A stretch of 64,000 bases of DNA from Dimorphilus gyrociliatus (lineage: Eukaryota; Annelida; Polychaeta; Dinophilidae), in contig CAJFCJ010000018.1 in the NCBI GenBank assembly GCA_904063045.1, forward strand, positions 806,001 to 870,000. Direction: 5' to 3'. The notes below the pieces were generated by a model. It had not been told where the DNA came from, searched no databases, and saw nothing but the letters and a program-made list of their open reading frames with translations. Below, piece by piece: positions 1 to 13,256 of the stretch (the stretch's first letter is position 1; every line of letters begins with the position of its first letter). The translations under genes and the position numbers were made by a program.

Positions 1-3000
1 CTTGTAATCTGAATTTGGCGGAATTGGGAAACCGGGAGCAAGATAGAGCTCTCCATCTAACATGTCAGGGTGCATGTATGTTTCCAGATATGTTTTACAT
101 AATCTCCTGTCCCAATCGTCTGTGATATGTCCACCGTACATAATCTCTCCAAAAAGATATCTTAAATCTTCCCACGGAACTTTAGTGTTAGCTTCCAAAT
201 AGTTGTATAAAACGTTTACTGAAATTGTAAGATCTCCAGTGTTGTATGGATACACTCTATTCCATCCTTGAGGACCAAACTTTCTCCTTTCACAAACGAC
301 AGCGTGGAAGTAGCAAAGGGCGAAAAGGATGGCTTTAAATTCTGCTTCTCTCGCGCACATTTCCAGTGTGTCTTGATTGAAGTTATCAAACGCCTTGTGT
401 AGATTGGCGAACATTCCAGTGGGAGGTTCATTTGTAATTTTTATAGCAGACTCTAGGATTCCTTGAGGAATTATGTGAGCATCTTTAGTGGCAGCTGGCT
501 CAGCAGAAATATATACTCTGTAGTTGGCATGAGAGCTTGCACCCAGCTCTTCTAATTTCTTTTCTAATGTTGGGAGCCATTTAGCAACAAGATGGACGTT
601 CTGAAGGATAACCCAATGTCCCTCTTTAGCTCCTTCATCCATTGCTTGCTGAGCAACTATTTCTTGACCTTGACCGAGTGAAATATTGTGGAAATTTTTC
701 TGGTCACTTGTGAAACCCAATTTTTTGCCAAGTGCTTCTACATCCTTTAGGGGATCTACACCAGGAGAAAGAATAAAGAATACTGGAGTGGCTGGATCGG
801 TTTCTTCGTAACTCTTAGCAAAAGGTACACTTTTGCCTTCAGTATATTTCGCACCCATCTTCTCCTCAATGAAATAAGTTATCGCATATGTCATACGATC
901 AGGGCGCAAAGCTCTCATCATGCACAATTTTTGAAGTGCATTCTTGTTTTTCCATTCTTGTGGTAGTTTTTCTTTCTCTGGACATTCACTTTCAACAAAC
1001 TTTTTCCATCTTTTAGCTGATCCTTCAATATCTCTGTCTAGATTTCTAAACTCGTCCATATTTGATAAAGCTTTGATACCTCCCCATGATAGATGAGACA
1101 AGAAGTCAACCGGTGAAGTTACATTTGGTACTGCAGGGAATCTTAATAAAAAGTCTAATTCAATAGGATTTATATCTTTCGTCATTAGCAAAATTTGGAA
1201 AGTCATTTGAGCTAAAAATATAAGTTTATCTTTCTCAAAAAGTCCTCTACTTGTGTAAACAGATACTGCAAAAGTAATTGTATCAATGAGGTTTGCTACT
1301 CGCTGTTTTACTTCATCAGAAGACTCTGCTCTATCAATGGCTTTTTCAAAAACTGTTCCAAAGGCCTTCAAAGAGAATTGATACATTGGAGAAATCTTAT
1401 TTAGATCATTCAAAATGAAGTATAAGAGCGAAGCTCTTGCAGCCGCCGGTCTATACATTTCCCTGGCTGTATTGATTTCAACTTCAGTTATCTTAGCTTG
1501 TTGAACTTGAGCTTCTATTTCAGTAGCTGTTCTCTTAGTAGTTTCTAAGTTTTCCACCAATTCATAATCACCCAAGAAGTTTCCTTCTGCTGTTGATAAT
1601 TTAGCCAGAAGTGAATCTTCGAGGCGTTTGAGCGTAATTTTAAATTCATTTTGCTGTCTTGTGAGATCTGATTTTGTTTTTTCTAGATCAGGACGTTCCT
1701 TACTAACTACAGCAGCCAACAGTTGATCTTCTAATCCATCTCTTGTAACGGTAAAATTGATGAGTGTTGTTTGAGCCTGCATTTCTGGCTTGTAATGAGG
1801 ATTAGCTAATTTAGTATGTAAGATCAGTTTAAATGAGGGATTATATTCCACTTCCTTATCTCCCATTTTTATGGCTCTTCCTTTTTTAATAGTATTTCTT
1901 CCCAATAGAGGGTCAAGTACGGGATCCACATTTTCGCCAATATTTTCTATTAACACTACCTCACCGGCTGAAACAGCTTGTTCTATGACGTCCAGATAAC
2001 CTCTTTGTCCAAGTCTTACTACTTTTAGACCGTCACCGTATTTGTTTTTAATCCAAATAATACCTTGCAATTGAGGATCAATCATTAAGGGCCATCGTTC
2101 AGCAGCTGTAAGAATAGTAGCATTTTCAGTTGACATTCTATCGGAGGGAAGACCTTCATTATTCCAAGTAGCTACAACAGCACCATCAATCAACATTGAG
2201 AGAGGATCCAATTCTATTGAGCTAATGGGGATTGGTGTCTTTAATTCGCCCAAGAAAGGCATCCAATATTTGGTTAAAAGATCTGTTCTGTACTGTTTTG
2301 TAAAGCAGCCAACGTATGACAAAAAGGCTGTTGTAATTAAGACATCTCCTGGTAAAGTTTTCTCTTGCTCTTTAAAGTCACTAACTGATTGCGCCCAACG
2401 AACATTTTCTGAAGCTAAACCTCCGACAAGTCTGTTAGCCAGAGTGATTGTGCGATTTGTTGCATCTGCCTCTTGTTGACACTTAAGCTTTTCAGCTGTA
2501 GCTTTTTCATATTCGGCTGTCAATTTGCCTAAAGCTTCCTCTAGAGATTTAATTTTTGCTTGAATGGTCGCCAATTTGCTCTGAGCTGAGTTCAGTTGTT
2601 CGTTAGCGGCTTCGAGAGCTATACGTTTGGGCTCTACTTCACAGAATACCTTGTAGTATTTCATTACATTAATAACCCATGAGGAAAGTCCAGCTGCAGC
2701 AAGAGATTTGCTCCTGATAAATTCCGGATTGAATTCCTCTTGTTCTAAGTAAGGTGTGACCGCCTTTTGACAGTGTTCAGGAATATTATCTTTATCGTAA
2801 TTTTTCAAACTGTTTAAAAAATCTTCAACTTTGCCCATTTGAACTTTAGCAGCTTTCCAACTTCTATCTTTGGGAACCTTTGGCTGATTATTAGCCAACA
2901 GAACCATAACAGCTGCAGTGACGTTAACAACAGCGGATGGAGGACTACCAAAACTTTTTAATTCAGTCAAATTATTCTTGTTTAAGGTGTCTAAGGCTTC

Positions 3001-6000
3001 TTTGGCAGCTTCCAAGGCAGGTTGAGCTCTTGCTAAATCTTCTTCGCAATCTCTCTGTTTTTTACCAACATCCTCAGCAATTACAGAAACTTTTTGCTCT
3101 TCCTCACTAGCAATAGCTTTTTCCTTTGAAACTTTTTCTGTTTCTGCACCAACAACAGCAATAAGTTTATTAGCAGCTTCGTTCTTTTCTGTGAGTTCAA
3201 CTTCTTGAGCTGCCAATTTTTCTTTCAAGTCGTCAACTTGTGAGGAGGTACTCTTTAATTTTTCTAGACCATTTTCTAAACGCAACATTTTGCCATTTAA
3301 TTCTGTATGTTTTGTTCTAAGCATGTTTTGGTATAAGGCAATTTGTTCCAAGAAAGATTTTGGGGTTGTGTAATTATAGCGCTTCTCGTTTTGTAAATAT
3401 AGACTTGACATTTCATTAACTGAACGATGAACAAAAGCCATAAACTGAGAAATAGAGTCGCACATTTCTTCGTTTAATAGTTCGTTATCAGATAAGAATC
3501 TCTTTGACACAGATATTAAAGCTTGTTCGGGCCATTCGTGGAACCAATCAATAGATGTGCAGTTCGTAACTGCTGGGAACTTTCTTCCTCTAACTCTTAG
3601 GGTACTACCAACGGGTGAGAAGCAAAGAACCACTTTTAGCATCCTTTGGACTCTTTCAATAAAGAATTTCCAACAATTTTCTCTAGTATCTTGTAAACCG
3701 GCACCCTTTACTTCATTTCTTACGCCAGAAATGATATTTTCTATTTCATCATCAGGGAAAAGACCAGGAATTTCACCAGAAGCCAATAGATCGTTAATTA
3801 ATACAAGAAATTTTTCATCTGCAACCTGGGCATCTGTCATTAAAAATACCATTCCAATGCCTTTCAAACCAGCCTTTTGATATAATCCAGCCACATCTAG
3901 TTTAAGATCAGCAATACTGTATCCTTTTCTTAAGGTTATTTGGAAAACTTCTAGAGATGATATGGAAGCTGCCAACCTGGACAGAGACTGCTTACCAGAA
4001 CCACCAACACCGACCAAAAGGGCGTTACCCCTTGGTGATTCAAGGATACGATTAATTCTACAAATGTGCTGAATGGCATCCTCAAAAAGTACCAAATTCA
4101 TAGCGGCATTAATTTCATTATAGGAGTCTAGAGCTTCAGTTAGTAACTTTGTGAGTTCAGGCATTCCTTCAATATGGCTATATTTTGGTTCACCAATACC
4201 TTGAGCAAAATGGCAAAATATTAATGGTTGTTGGAAGGTGGCGGTTTCATCAATATCCTCAAAATTTTTCTTAATCATTTCTTTTTGCAATTTATCAAAA
4301 ACTTCCATGTCTTTATCCTCTATCAATTTATCTCTGTATACTCTTTGACTTTCGTGCATCCATAATCGAATTAAGTCTGTAGTAGTTTTTATACTTTCTG
4401 GTAAGGAGAATAGCATTCCTTGAAATATATTAGATAAGTCTCTTAAATTGAATATATAATGGAATTTTATTGCAGTTGGTAAGAATGTTGATGTAATTTT
4501 CGAGTGGAGGTTTAGAGCACTATTTACCAATTGTGAAGAGATCTTTTGAACAACCTGAGGGAATCCTTGTGAAAGATGCTGAGAAAGAATACTATTATAG
4601 ATTGTATGTAAGGCATCTTGACCAGGGAAAGAGATGGCAAAAACTGAGAAATGACGTTGTAAACGAGTGTTGATCGTAAATGAACCGGCCGTAGGATTCA
4701 TACATGATACATATTGAGTGTTGTGGATTTCTTTTAGAGCTAACTTAGTTCTATCATACCAGTGAGAGTAATCCAAATGTTGCCTTATCAAAGTATGTGG
4801 TTGCACAGTAAAGTACTTATCTACTTCGGGCATATTCATATCGTCAATAAAATAGATGAGTTTCTTGGTTCCTGGTGGTCCGTAGTTTCTTCCGGCCTTC
4901 TTTTCTAATGGTTTCTCTAAAACTTGTTGAAGCATCTCTGAAGTTGTGTAAAAGTTAAAGGGAACGTTTGCAATCAAGTAATCTTCTGGCAAGTTATTCA
5001 GTTTGTCTTGCATAAGTACAGTTTTGCCGGTACCGGCATTACCAACTAACATTACTGGTCTTCCTCTGGCCACAAGCATGTCCAGGAAGAAGCGAATTCT
5101 AGTTGTTTCGGCAGTGTGAACTAAAGCCGCTTGTAGAGGTATATCAGGGTCCAATTCGAATTTTTCTACTCTCTTTGTCCATAATTCGAACTTGTGTGTT
5201 TCCTTATCTATGAAATAATCAAACACTGTACCTTGAGACGGGAATTTGACAGTCTTAAATTCTGTTGTCCACCACTTAGTAAATTCTACTCGGTAATCGA
5301 CCAATTGATCTTGGAACATAGCACCTCCAAAAGCCCAAACGCAACAGAAAACGAAGTATAATTCGTATAAATCTTTCGGGCAATCTGGTGGTGTATTTTC
5401 AGGAGTAAGCAAGCATTCCAAGAGATAACAAAGCATTTGTAAGTGAGATATCTCAGCAATAGGTGTAATTTTTTTGAAGCGATTTCTCAAAGTATCAAGA
5501 CAGGGAGGTACATATTTGTCGAAGAGAATAGTTAAGTTTGCTCTTTCCGATTGAACTTCTCTAGTATCTATCCAAGAAGATACAAATGGATTCCAGCCCA
5601 AATCAGCAGGATTGATGTACAAAATACCGGCTCTAGAAACGGTAGCTGGTGTTGCAGTTTTTAAATGAGAAATTTCAAAAAGCAATCTCATTGATGGGGT
5701 TAGAGGAATTCGTTCATTTGAAGCTAATGTTAAAATTTTGTTATCATCCATGACAGTATTCAAAGATTCAATCCACATAGGATCAATATCTCCATCGAGA
5801 ACAATCCATTTCGGGCCGTCTCCTGACAAGTTAGCTAAATCTCTCATGATTGTTGAGAAGAGACCGTCTTTCCATTCTCTGGTCGATGGATTAATGATAC
5901 CAAAAAGTTCATCATTGGTTACGGCTTTTGGATTTAAATCTTGAACCACCGGCTTCTTTTTCATATTTTGATTTGCTTTGTACAAACTTTTCCATACCAT

Positions 6001-9000
6001 ACTTTTTCCAGTTCCTGCATTACCAATAACAAATACACTGTGACGTACTTCAAAGAGTTCTTGCAATTGGACAACTTTCAATATAAAGCTCTCTTCCGGT
6101 TGTAATTTCATTTGTACAATAGCTTTTTTTACTTCTTTTTCCAAATCTGGGTTTCTCTTTCTTGGAACATCAAGAGCAGGGAAAAGATCTCCAATGAGCC
6201 CCATGAAAACTGGAAGATCGTCAGTAACAATCTTCGGGATATTGAAATCTCTCAGAGCTCTCATTAGCACCTGTTGAATTTATTATAATGATTACTAAAT
6301 GGTAATAATGTAAAACAAATAGTGAAGATAAGGATGCTAGATGATTTAATTGAACTTAACATTTAATGTTTTTACTATTTTTTGTTTACATTGTGTTTGG
6401 TAAAGGATGACAACAACAAATATTTAAGTAATATCTATAAACAATATAATAGTGAAGGTAATGATTAATGGTTTTCGAGGGAAAATTTTTAATCAATGTA
6501 ATAGGTCCGCATAAGTGAATAAATACCGAATCCTCAGGCTGTTTAAGTTTTATATTAAAATCAAGAAGAAAATATTTTGAAAAGTAGAATAATACACGCT
6601 GTACGAACAATATATTTAAAAGATATATTTTTGATTTACTGACCTGATCTTCTGGTCGTTCTGGATCTCCTCTCTTCAATGAACCAGCAACTACCAATAC
6701 AGACTTGATAGCTCTCAAACCCCAATCATAGTGATCCTGGAAGGTAATACAATTATAATTTTTGCATATTTAAAACACACAATAATATTCTTACTTGTTT
6801 GGAGAGTAATTCTTTACAAAGCGTGTAGAGGGTGATAAATTTCCTGGCAAGTAATCTGGCTTCTAAGAAACCTTCCGCAACCAACATGATTTCGCAAATT
6901 AACTCAAAATCAGGAACAACCATAGCGCAGGGTCTAAACAAAGCTTTTAGATTTTCAGGCAGCTCTGTTCTACCAGCATAACCTGGATTCATTGTGATAA
7001 AGATACCCACAGTTGGATTGAGATTGATTTCTTCACCGAGGAAGTTGAATCTTTTCTTCTTGTCTCTAATAGCATCCTGGATACATTTCACCTGGACTGC
7101 GACTACAGACAATACTTCAACTGAAATTCTGTTGAATTCGTCAAAACATCCCCAAGCTCCTGATTGAGCCAGACCTTTGTAGATGTTACCGATGGATTTA
7201 TAATCCATCTGTTCTGAGCAATTGAAAACGTACACCATGATTCCAAGGGCTCTACCTAAATCCTTCGTTGTTTCTGTTTTACCAGTTCCTGCTGGCCCAG
7301 CTGGAGCACCACTCATAGTTAAATGAAGAGATTGTGTCAAAGTAATGTAGCATCTATCAGTCAAAGGTGTGATAACTAAACGAGGTGTATTTCCAAGGTA
7401 CTCGTGTGAATACTTAAACTGAGCATCGCAAATGTTCGCAAAGCAATCTCTCTCTTTATCATCCCATCTGTGTCTTAGTTGACTAAGCCACATGAAAGCC
7501 TGAGAACTGTCTACTTTGTTTGTTATCATTTTGGCAACAACATCTCTGGCATGTACGTCAATAGTACAAATTGTCATAATTTTTTGTCTTTCACCTTTCG
7601 AGAGTTGACCAATTAACATACTGATCAAAAGGTTCAATTGCTGAACTTGTTTTTTGTTGTAGTCTTTTAGAGCATTCTCGTAACCTTCTTCCAAGCGGCC
7701 AAAAGCTATATTAACTTCAGTTGTCCACCAGATTTGTGTAACACATAGTGCGACTTGTGCAGGGTAATCAAACAACCAGCTTTCCCTGGGCTTTTCTTCG
7801 TATGCACTCTGAGCTTCAGTCATTTCGTGCCTGACAGTTTCGCATTGAGCATCTAGTAGTTTGTTCAACCAAACTTCTACTTGACCAGTACATTCACATG
7901 GATTTGCCAAATCAACATACTCTCCATCTTTGCTGTACATAGCCAAAGCATTTTTGGTTGCATTACCCTCAGCATCCTCTTCAAACTTGAGTTGAGCCAT
8001 AGAATCAAACAATTTGGTCAAATGACGACTTACAGCAACTGGATTGTTGCCATTTGATAAAATGTCGAGTAAATCGGCAGAAGACACAAAATAAAATCTT
8101 GGGAAAGCTAGACGCTTGGTTTCTAAATATTCAGCCAAAGCTTTTTCACATAGAACTAACTCAGATTGAATGGCTTCAAGGCGTTCGTACAGTCTTGGCT
8201 TATTAGTTGCTTCTACGACATTAGTTGTGCCTTCAACCTCTACTATAAGTTCCTTAAAGTCAGAATCAATGCCATCGAACCTCTTAGAATCTTCAGGCAA
8301 TTGAGATCGAATATCTTCTGAACCAATAAAGATACTTTCAAGATGAGACCATGTTCTTTGAACTTCAAACCAAATTGAAATGACTTGATCAGCGGTAGAT
8401 AGTTTCTTTTGCCAGGAAGATACTTCTTCCAAAAAGTATGCAATAAATTTTGAAGTTAGCATATTTTGTAGTTGAACTTGGTTGTCTTCTAAAGTTTCGA
8501 TTAATTCTTCACTGGCCTTCAACAAAGTAACGCCAGTTCTTTGATGCTTTTCGTGTTCAAATTCCATAACTGCCCATGTCTGACGAAGCTCTTTAAGAAC
8601 CTTCTCCATTGACATTTCTTTGACTGCTTTATCTACGATGTTTCTAACCTCATCCTCGAATTCGTGAAGGTTTAGAGATAGTAGATCTGATAGAGTTGTA
8701 TTCTCATCCATTTGAAATTTAACTCCTGTAGCTTGCATCAATTGCTGCCAATGTCTATCACGTATAGCAGGATTCTGAAGGTCAGAAACTGCCCTTAGAG
8801 ATGTAAGCATATTCTTAACTGTGCCTTCTACGCCTGTATAGGTATCCCATGCTCTCATTTCTTTGTCTAAACTTCTAATGTCTTTGGCAAATTTCTTACA
8901 ATCCATGTCCATCTGTTCAACATTGATATCTAACCATGGTGTTGTTTTCCAGTCTTCTATTGAAGAACGAACAACAAATACATAATCCCATAATGTTTTT

Positions 9001-12000
9001 AACATAACAAGTTCTTTTCTGCACATCTTCAACTGCTTGTAATCTGGTACGTTGACTTCGAATAAACTGGCTGATTCACATAGTGCAGCCATATCTTTTT
9101 CCAACTCATGAACAGCTAGATGCATCTGGTCAATTTGTTCATATGGGTCTTCACAGGTATACCAGAATGGAGGAAATTTACGAAACGTCTCACGGAATTT
9201 ATGTTGATTAACGTCGAATTCTCCAGCTTTTCTTCTGATATTGGCAACTTCATTAGCTTGTAATGGAGCAACTTGTTGTTTAATAGTAATAGCAGATTTT
9301 TTGGTATTATTCCAGAGTTCTGGAAGTTCTTGCAATTGTTGATAAACTTCATCTGACATTTCTTGGTCATACTGCTTTAATAATTCAATAGTGTGCTTCA
9401 ACGGTTCAAACATATCATCAGTAGCTGCTTGTCTTTCTTTAACAGCCATAAGATGACCCATGCAAGTAACTAGGCCATTATAGTCGCCCTCTTCTACAGG
9501 CTGAGCAAGTCCGTGATCAACGTGCTTGATAAATTCGGATAAGTCTCTCAAACTGTTTGTAACATGATCATTGAGGTGTTGTTTGAACATGAGACTCCAT
9601 CTCTTTATGATATTCAATAAGGCATTTTTGAACGGCTTGGCGTCTATGCGGAACCATTTGTCAATAATGGACGAGCTATCTATAGCTTCCACTTCATCAT
9701 AAATTTTTTCATAAGTGTCAATTTGTTCTTTATACTGATCTAAAGTTGGAGGACACTCTGGAACACCTTCTTCAGCATGCGCTTCAATTTCCTCTGTTGT
9801 TAATACATGGTTGTAAAGTAGAAATTGTCTCATGAATTCTTGTCTGTCGTCAACCCATAGATAAGCATAGTTGTCAAATGAATTTCTATAATCTCCAGCT
9901 TTGGTCATCATGTTTTGGACCCTCTCCATCAAATCATTACGCATATCTGATAATTGTTCCATATCTTCTAAATCTGATTGGTAGTTTTCATGTCCTGAGT
10001 GTTCGGCCAATCTGTTAATAAGTGAGGATTGTTTATAAATATCTCCCACTAAAGAGTCAACCAAATCGTAGAAACCATCGGCAACACCGTAATCCAAAGA
10101 TGGTTTGAAGACCATTTCCAGAACTTGCAGTTCCATCTGGGCTTCGAAGAGGATAGTGATTTCTTTGGCGAAATCGGTGTTTCCAAGGAAAAAGTCCAAG
10201 GAGCACTGGATTGTATGGAAAAATCCATCGACAATCATCTCATCGACATAATCGACGTATGCCTTCCATGTATCTGAACTTTCTTCGGCTTGTAAAAGTT
10301 CCATATTCTTCTTGAGGAGTTCATGAATTTTTTCCCCAGTATCTTTTATTTCAGTATAGCGTTTGTTTAATTTTTCTTCTCTATCGTCAAGTTGAAGGAG
10401 AGATTCATTCTTGCCTTCCTTTCTCTCAAACAATGGTATCTTTGACCAAGTTGCCATCATCTTTTGGATTTTCTCAACATTATCTTTTGACTGCTGAACT
10501 CGTGATTCTAAATCATGAACTTTGTCTCTTGTATCATTAATATAGTCCCAGGCATTCTCACTATTCCAAGTTAGATCTTTCTCAGCCTTCTCTAACAATT
10601 CATCGAGCGAACTCAACTGACTCTCGATTAAGGGAAATTCAACTTCTAGAGTGGTAGTACGAACTTTATTGTACCATTTAATTATGAGATCAATATTATT
10701 GACATATTGCCAGAAATTGTCATTTCTTTCATATAATTTTCCTGCGCTTTCTGGAATTTCAACAGGTTCTTCTCCGTCCTTTGCTTGCAAGTATTTGACT
10801 TCTCTAAGTACAGCAACCAGTTGAGGGTCAAAGTTCAAGCTGATTAAGTTAGTGTCTCCATCACGAGTAATAAGAGGTAGATCAAGATTGAATGAGCAAG
10901 CCTCATCAACTCCAGCCTTCCATTCCTCGTACAGCTTCACTTCAAACTCACCCAAAAGCTTCATCATCAAATCATAATGATCAAAGACTGCTTTTGCTTC
11001 TTCACTTTCCATGCATCTATGTTCTAGCATTCTGAAGTTTGTCATGGGCGTTGAGATTCTTTCTCTGAGTTCTTGTGTCCATCTTAAACCTCCAGATATG
11101 TTGGCCATGTTCTTATGAATGGGTAGTCTACCTGTCTCCTCTTTAATTTTAATATGTTCATCATATATAGTTTTTGTATCTTGAATACAGGTTTCCATCA
11201 TGGTAACAATTATTGGATATTTGTCATTGAAATCTTCCTTAACTAAAGGCCTGTCTAGGAGACTACCAAAAATGTCCAAAAGTTTAAAAACAGCTTCCAA
11301 ACCGGAACAGTCTTCGAAAGCTTGACAAAGAATTGATGCCAAACGTCTATCTAAATCCGCAATACGACTTTCAAATTTTTCATAATCTTTCAAGAATTCA
11401 CAACTTTGAGGATCAAAAGCATTGTATGTACTCTCTTGGAAAATTTTAAAGAGATCATTGAATTCATCAAAAATCTGTACTACTTGTGAGCTAAGCATCT
11501 TCCCCTTTATACCTCCTATTTCAATTTTTTCCAACTTGATGAACTCCATTGCAGTTTCCATTAATTTATGAACGGTTTCTACCCTTTCTGAAAATTTGTT
11601 GTATCTATGGAAGACTAAAGGTGAAGCGAACTGCCATTCTATTGGTTCCGAACCATCTTTAAAGTACTCAGGCAATTTGGATTTATGTTCTTCATAGCTG
11701 TGTTTAAAAAATGCTAACAGATCCAATGCTTCTTTGACCTTTACTATGGTCTCTTCTACTTCACCTTTGAAAATTTCCGTAGGTTCAAGGAAAGTGCATG
11801 TTAAATCTATCAGCATATTGCAAATTTCTTGTAATAATACAACTATTCTGACTGGCTTGTTGTAATGTTTTGAATTCGCCCATACCAGACAGATGACGTG
11901 AAGTAATGGTGGTATCATATTTTTAAGATTTTCGTAGTCCGCCTGTTCCATATCTTCGAAATGATTCCTCAATGGTTTTAAATATAAATTTATATCCTGA

Positions 12001-12851
12001 GCTTCTTGTAAAGATGCCGTTACATCTCTGAACATATCTTTGAAAGCTGGAAAGTAGCTGCTATCAGTTTTCTCCAACAAATTAGCCATCTTTCGAACTT
12101 TTGGGTCACGTAATTGCTCAAATATGCATTCAAGGTTTTGAGCTTTTACTTTCCAAAACTCAATTTCAACCTTAGGACCAGGATTAAGACCTTCGAGGAG
12201 AGGCTGTGAACTGTCCTTTTTCAGAACGTCTCGTATTTGATGAGACCAGTCGATTACGACTGATTCAATTGCATGTACTACTGATCGATCATAGCTCTCT
12301 TCGTCACCTTCTTCTGTATCTTCGATTTTCTCTGAACCTACTGGAAGAGGGAGAAGTGTTTTACCTTGAACCTGACCGGACACGACATGAACCCAGCTTT
12401 TAAGGTTGTGAACGTGACGAAGAATGTCTTGGGAAACAACTTGAGGCCATTGTTTGTGATTCTTTTCGTTTGATAGCAAGGGAAATAAAACTTCATCAAC
12501 AAAGGCTGACAATTGTTCCATAGGAGAAGACAAATCACCATAAAGAGTTACAGTTCTGATAGGAGAATCTTTGTTGATAGCTTCTCTGTTTTTCTTTACA
12601 AAGTAGCAGGCTTTCATCTTTAGCTGAGCTGGCCAATCCAACTGTGCTTGCAAAGCTCCTCCAGGAGTAGCTGCTATGACTAGAGTTTGCAAGTCCGGCT
12701 TCTCGAAAAAGTCCATAAAAATTTGCTTGTTCTCTTCGGCATTCCATAATTTGGCGAATTTATCAGGTTTAAATTTTAAAGTTTTCAGAACATAGTCTCC
12801 TATGAATTCTACTCGTGCATCCCCGATCTCAAGATCGGCAACGAGCGACAT
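1..12851 (-). CDS. DNAH9/11/17: Axonemal outer-arm dynein heavy chain, beta/DNAH9-11-17 type (C-terminus off window)
   Basis: This is the ATP-driven motor of ciliary outer dynein arms. Three exons are read on the minus strand: 12851-6795, 6736-6644 and 6270-1, all in phase 0. About 4,140 residues are visible of roughly 4,470 usual for the family, so about 330 C-terminal residues lie beyond base 1. The N-terminal tail shows the conserved GKTLLPLP stretch, followed by the linker. The AAA1 P-loop GPAGTGKT is at residue ~1852, the same place as in sea urchin beta dynein. AAA2 GNAGTGKS is at ~2133, AAA3 GNAGTGKT at ~2460 and AAA4 GVGGSGKQ at ~2804. The coiled-coil stalk with the microtubule-binding domain follows (~2990-3340), then AAA5. 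The start ATG opens the long exon and matches the family N-terminus. There are only two introns (58 and 373 bp) in 12.4 kb. The choice between DNAH9, 11 and 17 is uncertain; the dynein identity is not. Confidence 0.95.
6271..6643 (-). other. Intron 2 of the dynein heavy chain (373 bp)
   Basis: Non-coding AT-rich sequence between exon 2, which ends in CAG before a gtcagt donor, and exon 3, which starts with GTG after a ttcaacag acceptor. The junction rebuilds the family-conserved text [13 protein letters not shown]. Nothing else is recognised inside it; the open frame 6386-6718 is exon 2 read through into the intron. Confidence 0.85.
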
Positions 12852-13256
12852 TTTAGCCTTTATTTAATGCTCTTCGAAAACTATACTCGGAGTTTCAAAC
12901 TAAAAATGTCTTTTGGAACTGTTTTGTTAGTGTCGCCGCTTAGCAACGGTTGCTCTGTTTTTATGCGCATGCGCAAAAAGAATTTTTGTCGAAAGCGATT
13001 TCTTTTATTTCAGACTCCTATCAGTATTTCCTTTCCGGTATGCATGCCACGCATGCGTGAGACGGTATCCAAAGAAAAATACAAAATTTTTGGAATTCTA
13101 AGGGATCATTATTTTCGAAGGCTTAACCCTTATTAATTTCTCACATCTTCCGAAGACCTTGACAATTTATATGTAACGCTTAATATTCAATAATAGCATT
13201 GATATCTAAAGGAAAAATTTTGGAAATCGATTTTTAAAGTATTAAGCCATGTAAAA
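12852..13256. promoter_or_regulatory. Divergent promoter shared by the dynein heavy chain and ARMC2
   Basis: This is 405 bp between two head-to-head ciliary genes. Two RFX-type half-sites are seen, GTCGCC (12932-12937) and AGCAAC (12942-12947), separated by 4 bp, where the usual X-box spacer is 0-3. AGCAAC also forms the perfect inverted repeat AGCAACGGTTGCT (12942-12954). Next to it, TGCGCATGCGCA (12964-12975) fits the NRF1 consensus YGCGCAYGCGCR exactly, and ACGCATGCGT lies ~75 bp further on. RFX factors are known activators of axonemal genes. Joint regulation of these two genes is an inference. Confidence 0.5.

Noticed and set aside
6386-6718. 110-residue minus-strand open frame
   Set aside because: It is dynein exon 2 read through its donor site into the intron.
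12867-13136. 89-residue plus-strand open frame between the dynein gene and ARMC2
   Set aside because: It overlaps the shared promoter motifs, has no family resemblance and no splice link to ARMC2, whose own ATG lies downstream.
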